Origin: Diphasiastrum complanatum | Lineage: Eukaryota > Streptophyta > Lycopodiopsida > Lycopodiales > Lycopodiaceae | Direction of reading: 5' to 3' | Assembly (NCBI GenBank): GCA_029204225.1 | Contig: CM055102.1 | Coordinates: 10,489,456 to 10,553,455, forward strand | DNA: 64,000 nt | Part shown: one piece after another, positions 1-11,329 of the stretch | Numbering within the stretch: position 1 is the stretch's first letter | How the letters are laid out: the number at the start of each line of letters is the position of its first letter | Notes under the pieces: generated by a model | Told to the model about the DNA's origin: nothing | The model's input: only the letters and a program-made list of their open reading frames with translations | Databases searched by the model: none | Translations under genes and position numbers: made by a program

Positions 1-438
1 ACATGCATGTATTGTGTCATAATCCATTCCAAGCACAATTGTCATCTTTCGTGCTTCTTTTTGTGTTTTAGGTATCACATTTTCTTTCGGAAGTATTCGA
101 TGCAACAACCTAAAAAAAGAGCAATGTGAGTTGTTAGAAAAGAAAAAAAATTAACTTAATGTAAATACGCTATAAAGCACAATAGTTGTGCTATGCGTTA
201 GGTACCCGAATAAAGATGTCATGCTACGATCACTCCATTTGTATGTTGCTTGAAGGTTTAGAATAAGAATTGACGTAGGTAGTCTCGAAATTGATGCTCC
301 AGGATATAAAGGAGTGTCTGTCTCCTTGTGCAATAGAATCTCATCTTCATCCATTTTCATTCTTTGTTTTCTCCTGTCTATCAAAACTTGACGTTGATTG
401 TAACTAAACACGGATGGATCAACTCCGTGGAATGGCAT
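1..438 (-). CDS. TNP2-like CACTA transposase, N-terminal exons (partial)
   Basis: TNP2 proteins are the large transposases of En/Spm elements. The first exon (438 to 206) contains the family signature YPGASISRL followed by a YKWSDRSMTSLF segment. A GT-AG intron (205 to 110, GTACC donor, T-rich tract before AG) joins it to a second exon (109 to 1) that reads LLHRILPKEN and then LGMDYDTIHAC, matching the LGMEYxxIHAC region of TNP2. Joining at that splice keeps the frame. The rest of the gene runs off the left edge. Element B carries the same exons at 52260-52822, but with a 4-base deletion just after the splice that is absent here, so this copy is the more intact at this point. The start Met (438) is simply the first one in the open frame; the true start may lie in an upstream exon. 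Confidence 0.75.
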
Positions 439-1350
439 TCGATGTATTGGCTACACACATGAAACAAATTCCATAAGTGACATATATAGATTGACGAAGA
501 TTATAATAAAAAACAATCATATAAAGTTAACAAACCTCAACGTCTTCGAAATTCGAGGGTTGACCTTCTTTTTCATCCAAACTTCCACAAATGATTTTCA
601 CCAATGTGTCTTTCACGCATCTTTTGCCCATCACACTTGAGGCATGCGTATTTTATTTTGAAAATAATTTTTCTACAAGAAACAAAAATGAAGTACATGT
701 CTCTTTAGCACAATAGTTTAACTTATAATGAAAAAGTCATTATGAACAAGAAAACATGCATGTTTATTACTTACCCTGTTAACTTGAGTAGTGTCTTCAT
801 CACTAGACTGATCTGAATGTAATTCATCTCGTTGTGATAAAATGCATATATTTACAAGTACAAAACACAAATAACATAAAATTATTGTATGATTCTAATG
901 ATATCTATCTCTTCTTTTGTTATCACAGGTATGAAAGTCCCACTCCAATATGCATTAAAGTTCTGTGGTCGATTTTCTTTATATTAAGGTTTATTATAAT
1001 GTATTGTATGTTTATGATTGTAGTAATCATGTGGGGGTCAGGCAGTGGTGAAAGCTCGGGAGATTATGTTAAAAATTTATATGAATCATTAACTCATGAG
1101 CAAAAAGCAGAACTGCAAAGTATGCTTAGCCGAGATGAGGGTGGTCCCTCAGAAGCAGTCGCGGCTCCCGCCCCCACCAAAGAGTCATCCACAAATCTTT
1201 ATTATGATGTGGATCCTCAAGGTAATAAAATTGCCAACAGAAAAGAGAGGGTGATTTTGGATCGGCTCTGATGAGATATAAAATGACCCCTAAACAAGTT
1301 ATCGATGCGAAGAAAATGGTAAAGGAGTCAGCCTGTGTCTCGATTACATT

Positions 1351-1572
1351 TCAAGCTAACATAAATTCTTGGGACTGATTTATCGTAGAGACCGAGTCAA
1401 TCAATTGTTTGAAGGCTTTCTGGCTCTCTTCAGTCCAAGAAAAAGGTTCACCCTCTCTCAATAGTCTCACTAATGGAGAAATGACAGAAGAATAATTACT
1501 CAGAAACTTTCTATAATAGCCCACTCTCCCTAGGAAATATCGTAACTCTTTCAAGGTGGTGGGGGGTAGCAT
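1351..1572 (-). pseudogene. Gypsy reverse transcriptase fragment (copy 1)
   Basis: The 73-residue frame reads PPTTLKELRYFLGRVGYYRKF, then YSSVISPLVRLL and FSWTEESQKAF. This is the connection region after the RT palm in Ty3/Gypsy polymerases, just before RNase H. Neither the YxDD catalytic motif nor an RNase H domain is attached. It is a fragment inside the 756 bp tandem unit, not a gene. Confidence 0.85.
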
Positions 1573-2106
1573 CAGTTCTAGTCAGTCAAGGTCATATGGG
1601 TCAGGCAATGGCCGTTAGGGTTTCTTAGAATCAATCGGCTTATACCTTGCTTATTAGTGATTCTCAAAAACCGAAGCAAGTGTTTACGAAGTTCAGTTTA
1701 TGTTCAGCACTTAGAGAGCACTGTAATTTGTTCAATCCAGACAATGTTATCAATTAAACTACAAACAACACCTTGTTTTACTATGTAATCATGGACAAAA
1801 TCCTCAAGCATTGATCGATGAGACAGTTAGCAAATGACATATAGGTTTAGTATTTTCCTTAATACAATTGGACTAGCTCTACAAGATCCAAGCGTTTAGC
1901 TTACCAAACAAATACCAAATCTGCATCAAATGGTTAGCTCTCCAATCTTGAATTGGTTTCACAATTGTTATTATTAGTCAGACCAATCGAAAGGAACTCG
2001 TGCTCCTCCCGGCAGACGCACCAATCATGAGATATAAAATGACTCCTAAACAAGTTATCGATGCGAAGAAAATGGTAAAGGAGTCAGTCTGTATCTCGAT
2101 TACAGT

Positions 2107-2328
2107 TCAAGCTAACATAAATTCTTGGGACTGATTTATCGTAGAGACCGAGTCAATCAATTGTTCGAAGGCTTTCTGGCTCTCTTTAGTCCAAGAAAAA
2201 GGTTCGCCCTCTCTCAATAGTCTCACTAATGGAGAAATGAGGGAAGAATAATTACTCAGAAACTTCCTATAATAGCCCACTCTCCCTAGGAAATATCGCA
2301 GCTCTTTCAAGGTGGTGGGGGGTAGCAT
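2107..2328 (-). pseudogene. Gypsy reverse transcriptase fragment (copy 2)
   Basis: Second copy of the same 73-residue RT connection-region fragment, 756 bp downstream of the first and differing at only a few residues (for example SSLIS against SSVIS, TKESQ against TEESQ). Keeping the frame open in both copies suggests a fairly recent duplication rather than selection. Confidence 0.85.
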
Positions 2329-5300
2329 CAGTTCTAGTCAGTCAAGGTCATATGGGTCAGGCAATGGCCGTTAGGGTTTCTTAGAATCAATCGGCTTATA
2401 CCTTGCTTATTAGTGATTCTCAAAAACCGAAGCAATTGTTTACGAAGTTCAGTTTATGTTCAGCATTTAGAGAGCACTGTAATTTGTTCAATCCAGACAA
2501 TGTTATTAATTAAACTACAAACAACACCTTGTTTTACTATGTAATCATGGACAAAGTCCTCAAGCATTACTCAGTGAGACAATTAGCAAATGACATATAG
2601 GTTGTGTTTCCCTTAATACAGTTGGACTGGCTTTACAAGTGCCAGGCGTTTAGCTTACCAAACAAACACCAAATCTGCATCGAACGGTTAGCTCTCCAAT
2701 CTTGAATTGGTTTCACAATTGTTATTATTAGTCAGACCAATCATCCACAACTGACTTGGAATTGACCCAAGAAGTTATTAGCGGGTTTTCGGATTTTAGT
2801 CCTTAAATCGATAATGGTAGATAGGTACTAGACTTGCAGACCCACAGCAAGGAAAATCTATTCCTGAACAATGATGGTTTGGGTTATAGATTTCTTCCTA
2901 AGCCAATGATGGACAGACAAGAGTTCAAAGCCCAGGCAGTCCGACTGGTGAGGGTGGAAAAGAGCGGGCCCTAGCGAGTTTTTCCTCCATCGGTCAAGGT
3001 TAAAATCATAGGTGGGACTGTGGATAGCAGGGTAGATAAAAGGCAGGGATTTGGCACAAACTTGTAACTTGTAGGATGAGTGTAAACTAATTTAGGAACC
3101 ACATCAAGTAATTGCAATGAACTGCAGGTAAGGAGTCAAAAGATAGCAATCTACTCACAGATAGATTAGATGGGCGGCTTTCAAGGTCCCTCCTGGGCAG
3201 GTAGGTGAAAATAATAGATAGGGAGAGGGCAGCGAGACAGCATGTAAGGGACGCAACTCAGACAGGAGTCTTTTTTTTTTATACGCAGGAAGGATCCGAA
3301 CTCCAACAGGACGTGAGCAGGGCCGCTGATAGGGATAGACAAGGTTAGGGGTTGGTGCAAACGGGCAGGTAAGAAGAGAAAGTGAAGAACAGCGAGTGAA
3401 GGGCACGGGGCATGAAGACCATAGGCAAAGTCGCGAGGGGGACAGCGAGCAAACTGGAGAGGGGAGCGGGCCAGAGTGGGCTGTGAGAAGCGGGACAGGG
3501 TTAACGAGCAAACAGACTCGCAGAGAGGTGGTGAGTCCAGGCAGGATGGTACAGATCAAGGGGATAGGAGCGCAGTGAGGCAGCGAGAGGAGAAGGAAAA
3601 GAAAAGCGTGGACAGGTTTAGGAAGGGAGTTGTAGGATAGAAGAGGGAGCGAGGCTAGGCAGATCAGCGAGCCACAGGACAGGGCCAGCCGTTGGGTAGA
3701 AGAGAAACTCAGAAGAAGGAAGAAAGGTTTCGCAGGCAGGCAGATACCCAGCATACAGAGCACGGGCCGCAGACAGAGGCAACGGGCCTAAGACAAGGCA
3801 TAGAACAGCCTGTAGCAGGGCAACATGCTTTATCTATCAACGATTTGCAGGGTTTTCTTGTACATCAATCCTACAAGCAAATCTCAGAACGAGCCACAGG
3901 CACAAGCAACAATTTCAAGCTATTAATTGAGCTTTCTTTCTCAATCTGTTTGTGGCTGACAGGCCTCGCAAAGAAAAGGGATGATTGGCAGTCTGTAAAT
4001 TAGGCCACAAGCCAATAGACTTCAAGCAATTTGTGAACTTGTGATGATAGTAATAAACAGGACAATCAAAGTAAACGTCTTCCCTGGACAGTCACAAATC
4101 ACAAACTATCCACAACTCTTTCAAAGCTTAAATAAATAGCATATTGGAAATAAGGTAGCAAATCACTTCCAATACTTCAGAGCCTGCAACACAATGATTA
4201 ATGACTGCAAAGAAATACAAGGGCAATCTTCACAATTCCAAGATCTGCAACCACAGGGTTAAAGGCAGAAAAAGCAATTCAAGATGCAAAGATGCAATCC
4301 ACACAATACCAGGGCCTGCAATCACAAGATTAAAGACTGCAAAAGCAAATAATCTATCAAATTTGATTCAACAAATGAAATGGTGAAAACACAATGCTAA
4401 AGATCAAACCAGTGAATCAATAGCAATCAATAGCAGTGAAATGGAATACACAGCAAATTGGAAGAGGCTGAGAGTAGAGGTACCAAGCACAAAAGCTTCT
4501 TCTCCTTCCTTCTCTCTTCACCTTCTAACCAAGAGCTTTCTCCACACAAATTTTTCTTTACAAGCTTTTCTCTCTCTCTCTCTCTTCGAGAAGATGACAA
4601 CGACAATGAGGATGTTGTCCCACACCCTTCCCTTTACGTAGGGGCTCAATGGGCTGAAGGTGCACCTCTTCAAGAAATGGGGCACCTCCTTATGACTTTT
4701 CAAAAACTGACTCTAAAAATAGGGCACTAGCTCAAATTCGTTTTTAACAACTAACTTGGCCCCAACTTGTAATTTCAAAGTCAAGTTGGGCCCTATTTAC
4801 GATTTCAGTTTTTATGGGTTCACGGCCAAGTTTTTAATTACTAGTACTGTATTACGAAAATACTTGGCACCTCCTAGTCCCGACAAACCCGGAAACTAAA
4901 GGCATAGGCCGCATAAATGAAATTTTCATACAACGTAAATTATTAAATGCACAGTATTTTAATAGCAATGCAACCGACCATTATGGGCCATTTACGCGTC
5001 ATTTTTTAACCAATCCGCATCAGCGCAATAGCACGCAGCGATGATTTTCCGTCGAAAATAGCTTGAAAAAGGGTCTTTTTCCCCGCAAAGAGGCTCTATT
5101 TTTGAAGCCAATGCCATTTTGGCAACAAATTGTTTAGTAAATGGTCCGAACAACCTGTCGCCGATAAACGACAGATTATTGGTATCCTTCGTGACGAATT
5201 CCAACAAGAAGAAATAAGAGAAGGAAATTCATAAGCATATGAGCTTATGAATTAGGGATCGTCGTGATATGGCACGACGAGCTTATAGGGACGGGCAATC

Positions 5301-6404
5301 CAAGCCCTCCTGGTGTTCAAGAAGTGATTGGAACCGTGTAAAAGTGGATGAACGAACACCAAATAAAAACAAAATTCAGAAAGATGTCGCGGCCGATAGG
5401 ATACATGGGATAGACAATCCTAGGCTGGGCTCGAGCGAAAAGGCGAGATTGCAAGCAAGCATGGTAAGTGAATCTACACTACTCTTATAGTTTATCTTTG
5501 ATTTCATATGCTTTTATTTTTTAATATGCATTATGACTAGCTGCTCCAACGTAGCCCTAAATTAATTTCAACTTAAATTGGATGCATAGATAGTTGATGG
5601 ACTATGGACGTCTGCCAACTAAGGAGGAGTACGAATTTGCCTTCAGGGAATCATACGACGCATTAGTCGACAAACTAAAGAACGAGGGTCATCCTCCAAA
5701 TGTAAGTACTAGTTTTTGTATTCATACTAATGTGGTTTGTATTCCGACGTCAATTTTATTTGATTTAATACAATCAATTATTAAATATTAATGTAGATTG
5801 TTTGCTTGTGTTCATGCAGACTGGACGTCGTCATGACGACGACGAGTAGATTAGGTTCATAAGTTTTAGTTGATGTTAGATCTAGAAAGACTCATGCGAC
5901 ATTAAAGCACCAATTTTGTAATATATTGGTTGATATTATGAAAATATTATTATTGCAAATGATCATGCTATATTGCCATTGCTTTGATATGTGCAATGTT
6001 CTTTTTTCAAAAATTGCAATATCGAATTTCAAGATGTGGATTGACGTAATAACCAACTAAGAATTCAAAACCATGTGCAATGTTGGATTTCAAAACAAGA
6101 ATCAATATCATATATAGAAATCTAATTGAAATTTATGATGTGCATAAAGCAACGCAATAAAGTATTGTCATTCATAATGCACATAAAGTAATGCAATAAA
6201 ATATAGAATGAAAAGTAATTTGAGAATGAAAAGTACCTCATTCTTAGCTTGTTGTTTGATCCAAATGTTGAATGCAACTCAAAAATATTGTTTCAAAAAC
6301 AATTCATGAACATTGCTTCTCCAAGAACCCAACTCCAAGAACAACTTGATAAAAATGTGTGCGCTGTTTTTTACGCATTTTTTATTTTCTATACCTAATT
6401 TGGA

Positions 6405-6801
6405 ACGTCGGAATCCAACATCCAAACACGTCGGACACACGTCGACGGATAGATGTCGGACCTTATTTTTGATCATTTTGTTAACAGACGTCGGATCCCG
6501 ACGTGTATTTGGGACGTCGGATTCTGACATTCAAATAAACGCTGGATGGACGTCAGACAATTTTATGGATTGTTCTGAATTTACAGACGTCGAAATCCGA
6601 TGGCTCTTTTGGACGTCGCAATGCGACATCCACGTCAGATCGCAAGTGACATCTTTGGACGTCGCAATCTGACATTCACGTCGGACGTCGCAATCCGACA
6701 TCCACGTCGGATTCATTTCCATCAACCGTGAAGTCGGGCAACTTATGTCTATTGAATTGCGACGCATTTTAAGGACGTCGGATTCCGACAGCCTTATAGT
6801 G
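6405..6801. repeat. CACTA subterminal repeat array of element A
   Basis: About a dozen short units built on GGACGTCGGATTCCGACGT-like sequence occur in both orientations, many of them self-complementary. In En/Spm elements subterminal repeats are the binding sites of the tnpA protein. The array ends at an inverted CACTATAAGG (6792-6801). Matching arrays flank element B. Confidence 0.75.
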
Positions 6802-7128
6802 ACGTTCGACGAATTAAAAAAAATTAAACTCGTGATTCACATCGCAAATCACGTCGCAAATCACGGCGGGTATTGTTGTGACCAAACCAAACCATAGCTC
6901 ATGCCCTAACAAACATGGAAACGATAGAACCAAATCTTTGATGAAATCCCATCGGATAGATCAATGTTATAAGTTAAAGCTAGTACGTAAGAGCATCTCA
7001 TAGTTCATGTATTTTTACGGTGACCGAATCTAAAAATGATGCGCACTTTTGGTGTTTTTCTTCGCATCTCCTGATCTGCAAAACCAGACACCACCATTTC
7101 AATATTAAAATTCATTTTATATATGTGT

Positions 7129-8349
7129 TCAACAACCATTTACAAAATTGGTAGCACATTCATTGTTTGTACTTACGGTTTGTCCGTTGATAGTGAACGC
7201 AAAATTTGTGGGCACATCAGCATATATTAAACCAACCATAGCCCGTACATCTTCCAAACTCCATTCACCATTGACACAGACTTCCTGCACTTCATCATTT
7301 CGCATATGGATGGGTAGTTCAAATTCTTGATGTGTCGTCTCTGCATCCAAGCTATCCCATCGATCGTGAGCAAACTTGAACCGCCTATAAACGAAACTGA
7401 AGGAGCACGTTTGGCGTGCCATGTGATATCTTATTGTCATCGTCTCACGACAAATATCACACCTTATCAAATCACCTTTGTGATCTACATTCCATGAGTC
7501 CCAAGAAGTAAATACTTTGTCCAACAACGAGGATTCTGTCACTTTCCATACTCATAATGTATTTGTTTTTCTAAATGGTATTGTTTTAAATATGGCAAGA
7601 AATACATCGATAGGCACGCTGACACTAGTGTAAACACGTTTGGATCCGAATGTTGGCTTCATATTCATCGTAATCTCTTTGACGAGTTGAAATTTTGTCA
7701 AGTCGATGGTCAATTCATCAACATAAGGCCAATCGTGAGAATCGATTGTAGGCTCAGAAAGAGGGAATAATTTGCCAGTCCCAAAGTTCTTCATTGGAAC
7801 TTCATACATGTGATCGTAAAAGTAAACACCCAGTCCTATGATCGCAGAAGACTTGACCCCATCATGTATTCGCACTCCATATTTTGCATGTATTGTAGAG
7901 AACTTTCCCATAAATGTTTTTACGTGCTGCCAATCATAGTTATTTGAAAGAAATACATCTGCACAAGAGGTAATAGAATGAAGCAACAATAATTTACAAG
8001 TAAAATATCTTTGACATTCAAAGATGTAAGACTTACAATGCAAAAGTATACTTCTATCAGCAACTGCCGTGTCCAACAAAATATCTCTACGCATGTAGAC
8101 GTGTTGCACTCTAGCTAGGTAATCTCCGTTGCAATCAATTTTGAATTTGTGAATTCTTCCTCTCCAATGGTGCCCTTTGTTGTCACGTTTTCTCTTTGCA
8201 ACCCTATGAATTCCTTTTTCAGAGGGTTGCATATATACCCAATCAAGAGTCGAAAATGTCGTAGGCACCCAATGGTCATTGGAGTCTTTGATTGGTGCAA
8301 CAACGGAGTTTAATTGAATATTTGTTCTTCTTGGTTGACTAGAAGTCAT
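7129..8349 (-). CDS. Unidentified gene, possible BAH-like domain, broken by one stop
   Basis: No close family was recognised. The minus-strand frame runs 8349 to 7552, meets one TGA (7554-7552), and continues in the same frame to 7129. Inside it, 8036 to 7959 has a GTAAGT donor and a T-rich tract ending in TGTGCAG, a 78-base intron that keeps the frame either way. Removing it joins ADRSILLH to DVFLSNNYDWQ. The combination of a DWVYMQPSE segment, LARVQHVYMRRD and xVFLSNxYDxQ...GKF resembles the layout of BAH domains, which bind histone or nucleosome surfaces. This is by pattern only. The second half (RCDICRETM, then a segment reading FAFTINGQTVS) is unassigned. The gene lies just outside CACTA element A. 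It may be a degraded host gene or another transposon's cargo. Confidence 0.4.
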
Positions 8350-8453
8350 GATCTATGAAAAGACAATGTGTTTGGTCTTGAGTTAGAGAGTGTATAATAC
8401 AGAGGAAAGATTGCCTATGTCAATATGAAAAATGATTTGAGTGGGAGGTCGTT

Positions 8454-8454
<1 letters not shown>

Positions 8455-8508
<54 letters not shown>
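8455..8508. repeat. (AG)n microsatellite
   Basis: An uninterrupted AG dinucleotide tract of 54 bases. It lies upstream of the unidentified minus-strand gene ending near 8349, so on that gene's strand it is a (CT)n tract in the promoter or 5' leader region. Confidence 0.98.
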
Positions 8509-8511
<3 letters not shown>

Positions 8512-9339
8512 GTTGTATAGGTTGAATATTTTGAATGAGTAAATAAACTAGCCATTAGGTGCAAGTATGTTGGGTCTAGCTAATAGCTATGTGATAGGTG
8601 TAGTTAGCCTCCCATGTAGAGTTAATGTAGGGTTAATGCTAGAGGTGTACTTAGTGGTTCCACACTTGATTTAATCTACACCATGCAATTTGCCATGTCA
8701 TATGGGTCATTGCTGCTCAATTGTCATTCTTTTATTGGCACACGTGTCGTCATTAACACTAATCGTGATTAGTGAAGAGGCCCTTTTTGAGTCCAAAAAG
8801 GGCCCTAATGTGAAATTTAAACTTTGTAGGCTTTTTTCAATGGATTATAAGTTTTTGGCAAGCCCTAGTAAAAACTAAAAAGCTGCATATTTTGTTGAGA
8901 CTTCCACTTTAAGGATATAGTTCACCTATTACTTTGGATACAAGGTTCTACATAAACTAGTTAAAAAGTTTTGAGCCAACCTTATAAAACATCCACAAAA
9001 TTATCAATAAATTGGGAAAAGCCTAAAATAAAACCTTAAAACCCGACATGATTTTAAACAATCAAAATCTCTAATTTAAATGAAGTGTAAAAAGTTACTT
9101 TTTACAATTGGCTTGTTTGTATTCTTCTGTTTTTTTGAGCACTTACCCAAAGATGAGTTCTATATATTTGGTGCATGAATGATCTTTCTGAAGTTACGCT
9201 AATCCAAATTGGTATTCTCTCGTACATAAAGTCACCTCGAAGGCCATTGTGCCGTGTGGGAATGGCATTGGGCCGGAGGGAGGTTACCTCTGAGGGTGAA
9301 ATCCCCCATTCCCCCAACTAGATTTTCTCATTCATACTG
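8509..9339. other. Intergenic region downstream of the ERF gene
   Basis: No gene is seen in this 830-base stretch. It includes about 9025-9098, an AT-rich piece that is repeated at 19337-19430 beside the truncated ERF duplicate. The 3' untranslated region of the ERF gene should lie just below 9340. Confidence 0.5.
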
Positions 9340-10983
9340 CTAAGAGGAATCCTGTAGTAGCCAATTTAGATAATCTGAGCCCCAAGCCGGAGATTGATCA
9401 AATATCGGCTCAAAGGTTAACATGGGGCCACTGCATTGCACCTCACTTTGTGCTGTTACAGTTGTTAGATCAGGAAAAGGAAAAGAAGGTTGTTGCCACA
9501 ATATCTCATTTGCCTCTACATTTAAGCCCATATTATAATTAAGCTCCTGTGTACTTGTATCCTTATCTCTTGGACTTTGGCAGCAGAGACAACTTTGTTC
9601 CTGCGCCTGCATGTCTAACTGATCAATTGCAATAGTAGTACATGGTGTTGAGGAAACTGTTGAGCTTCGCCATAACAAATCATTTTCGAATGTGCTTTGG
9701 AAGCAAGATTCATTCTGCACTGGCCATTCCCAGCTGGTGTCTTCTACCGTAGGTCGAATTTGTCTGTGCAAAGGGATGGGAGATGGAAGATCGAAAGAAG
9801 CACCAAATGAAAATTTTGGAAACGCATCGACAGAATCAAAATAGATTGAAGATGGGCAAGGAAAGGTAGAATAATGGGTTTGGTCTACACTTGGGAGCTG
9901 AACAGGCAGCTTGTGGATCTGACTCAAAGGATCCCGAGGAAGAAAGCCAGTGGATGGTGATCGCATTGGAAGACATATTGCAGCTGGATTTGTAACTGAT
10001 GGCTGATCATCAGAAGAGTATGTGACTCCGGCCGCTCTACAATCGGCGAAGGTGTGTGGATCATCTGGGAAGTTGAGACGGGCTTTGATTCCCCGTAATT
10101 TCACCGCTGCAGTATCATATGCTCGACCTGCTTCTTCTGCAGTGTTAAATGTGCCAAGCCACACGCGAGCTCTCTTGTTGGGGTCGCGGATCTCTGAAGC
10201 CCATTTTCCCCACGGCCTCTGCCTCACGCCACGATAGCGTGGTTTTTGGGGAGCAGAATTTTGCTGGGCTGAGCTGATCATGACACCAGAGCCATCCTGC
10301 CTCAATTTTGTCAGAGAAGGACCAACAGACAAAATAGCAGTGGAAACTTGAATAGATTGGGGATTTGCGGTTGTCTCTTGATGCTCTGCAAGTGAAATTG
10401 GAAGATGCTTTTGAGCCTTGCCAAAATCGGAGCTGCAAGAAGAGGGTTGAGGTGAGTATCTTATTCCACTATTGTTTTGCTCTGCAATATTGCGTTTGCT
10501 CCTCTTTGCTTGCCACTCTACCGGAGGAGCAGAATGACCGAAACTATTCCATTGGGACACACCTTCTGTGGCAATCGGGTCTGAGAAGCATTCTTGCAAG
10601 AGATCTTTATCTTCTGGGGAGCTCGAGATCGTTCCTTCCTCCCTTAATCTTTTGCCGCTCCCTTGAGTTGAATTAACGGGAAGCGATTGCTGGCAACGAG
10701 GACCAAGGTAAGGATTTACGTTGCCTGTATCAAGGCCCTGTGCTTTCAACGTGCTCCCACCTCGAACAACATGCGAAAGAGCATTAACCATACGCAATCT
10801 TTCTGCATTCAGATCTATATTACTGGGAATCACAGAAGGAAATTGATTGTCGGAGTAGGGAAATTTCTGGATGTTGCTGCAATCCTCAGAGCTCTGTCCC
10901 AGCGTGTCAGTAGTCTCCTCAGAAAATCCATTTGCCATTGTTTCCTGTGCTGCTGATAATTGGCGCAGTTTCTGTGTTCTCAA
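9340..10983 (-). CDS. AP2/ERF-family transcription factor
   Basis: A single-exon frame of up to 547 residues. One AP2 domain lies at about residues 249-306 ([20 protein letters not shown] ... KARLNFPDD). Ala14 and Asp19 of the domain (WASEIRD) place it in the ERF rather than the DREB subfamily; ERF proteins bind GCC-box promoters in the nucleus. A KRSKR stretch at about 160 is a possible nuclear signal. The C-terminus ends in an acidic/aromatic [10 protein letters not shown] segment that could act in activation. The long regions on both sides are Ser/Gln-rich and unrecognised. The first Met is at 10983, but Met16 (10938, MANGFSEE) is an equally good start. Having one intronless exon is normal for ERF genes. 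A truncated duplicate lies at 18659-19336. This looks like a working gene. Confidence 0.92.
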   Translation of the reverse strand: MRTQKLRQLSAAQETMANGFSEETTDTLGQSSEDCSNIQKFPYSDNQFPSVIPSNIDLNAERLRMVNALSHVVRGGSTLKAQGLDTGNVNPYLGPRCQQSLPVNSTQGSGKRLREEGTISSSPEDKDLLQECFSDPIATEGVSQWNSFGHSAPPVEWQAKRSKRNIAEQNNSGIRYSPQPSSCSSDFGKAQKHLPISLAEHQETTANPQSIQVSTAILSVGPSLTKLRQDGSGVMISSAQQNSAPQKPRYRGVRQRPWGKWASEIRDPNKRARVWLGTFNTAEEAGRAYDTAAVKLRGIKARLNFPDDPHTFADCRAAGVTYSSDDQPSVTNPAAICLPMRSPSTGFLPRDPLSQIHKLPVQLPSVDQTHYSTFPCPSSIYFDSVDAFPKFSFGASFDLPSPIPLHRQIRPTVEDTSWEWPVQNESCFQSTFENDLLWRSSTVSSTPCTTIAIDQLDMQAQEQSCLCCQSPRDKDTSTQELNYNMGLNVEANEILWQQPSFPFPDLTTVTAQSEVQCSGPMLTFEPIFDQSPAWGSDYLNWLLQDSS

Positions 10984-11314
10984 CCAGTTTTTTCAATCAA
11001 AACTCTGCGTTAGCGCCTCAGCCACACGTAAATGGACTTTGACATTCCATGTGTCAACCGATAAGGAACTGCTCAGAATTCAATATTCCAAACCTCAATT
11101 CAGAGGGTTGACATGCAAAGTCAGAGCTTAACTAAGCACTCATGAGCCCGCGATACAAGTTTTCTCGCAAGTCAGAAGGGCAATTTCAACTTTTGTTCCT
11201 CTAAGCAAGGTCCTCATTCCTGGTGTTTGAGCGTTATAGAAGGAATTCGAGGATTTGCTGTGCAACCCACTACTTGAATCCGAGTCCATAACCATATCAT
11301 CTCAGGCTTTGATT

Positions 11315-11322
11315 CTTATATA
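11315..11322 (-). promoter_or_regulatory. Candidate TATA box of the ERF gene
   Basis: On the minus strand the sequence reads TATATAAG, about 330-380 bases upstream of the possible start codons. That would leave a 5' leader of about 300 bases. Position and sequence fit a plant TATA box, but there is no transcript evidence. Confidence 0.4.
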
Positions 11323-11329
11323 CTCTGAG

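Larger units (their letters stand above)
1271..2749. repeat. Tandem duplication, 756 bp unit, two copies
   Basis: Copy 1 spans 1271-2026 and copy 2 spans 2027 to about 2749; both begin ATGAGATATAAAATGAC. They differ by scattered substitutions and a short extra piece at the end of copy 1 (about 1988-2026, bounded by ACCAATC on both sides). Each unit joins a minus-strand Gypsy pol fragment to about 450 bp of non-coding sequence. Confidence 0.85.
1270..5091. mobile_element. 3.8 kb insertion in CACTA element A, GGCTCT duplication
   Basis: Comparison with element B shows uninterrupted host sequence across this point, so the insert is directly visible. GGCTCT occurs at 1264-1269 and again at 5092-5097, a 5-6 bp target-site duplication typical of LTR retrotransposons or other integrase-mediated insertion. 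The insert begins TGATGAG but does not end in CA, so it is not a tidy LTR element. It contains two tandem 0.75 kb repeats with Gypsy RT pieces, then about 2.3 kb of sequence with a purine-rich stretch (about 3330-3770) and no recognised gene. The ORFs in 3155-4730 are low-complexity and were not called. Confidence 0.65.
1029..5849 (+). pseudogene. tnpA-like second gene of CACTA element A, split by an insertion
   Basis: This is the element's second gene, transcribed away from the TNP2-like gene. Exon 1 starts at ATG 1029 (MWGSGSGESSG), has a short helical region (EQKAELQSMLSRDEGG), and is interrupted after VILDR by the 1270-5091 insertion. Homology with element B resumes at 5098. Further exons can be placed: one ending at 5463 before GTAAGT, one at 5594-5701 (LMDYGRLPTKEEYEFAF) between AG and GTAAGT, and one at 5820-5849 ending in an acidic HDDDE tail and TAG. 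The middle exon includes a basic stretch (SDWNRVKVDERTPNKNK). By position it corresponds to tnpA-type DNA-binding proteins that bind the subterminal repeats, but no named domain was recognised. The insertion makes the gene non-functional. Confidence 0.6.
1..6880 (+). mobile_element. CACTA (En/Spm-like) transposon A, partial, right end in window
   Basis: The left part lies outside the window. Inside are the first exons of a TNP2-type transposase (minus strand, 1-438), a second gene on the plus strand (1029-5849) and a subterminal repeat block (about 6405-6801). The whole 5100-6880 segment reappears in inverted orientation at 49952-51590 (element B), which defines the element. The outer end is taken as 6880, where the homology with B stops at TCACAACAA (read on the minus strand). 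An inner CACTATAAGG sequence (minus strand, 6792-6801) is the alternative end. The element carries a 3.8 kb insertion. Family assignment rests on the TNP2 similarity and the subterminal repeats; the exact terminus is an inference. Confidence 0.75.

Noticed and set aside
3155-3763. 202-residue minus-strand ORF
   Set aside because: Low-complexity Leu/Ser/Pro composition from a purine-rich stretch inside the insertion; no domain, no homologous copy with a kept frame.
10022-11131. Plus-strand ORFs across the ERF gene
   Set aside because: They are antisense shadows of the ERF coding sequence.
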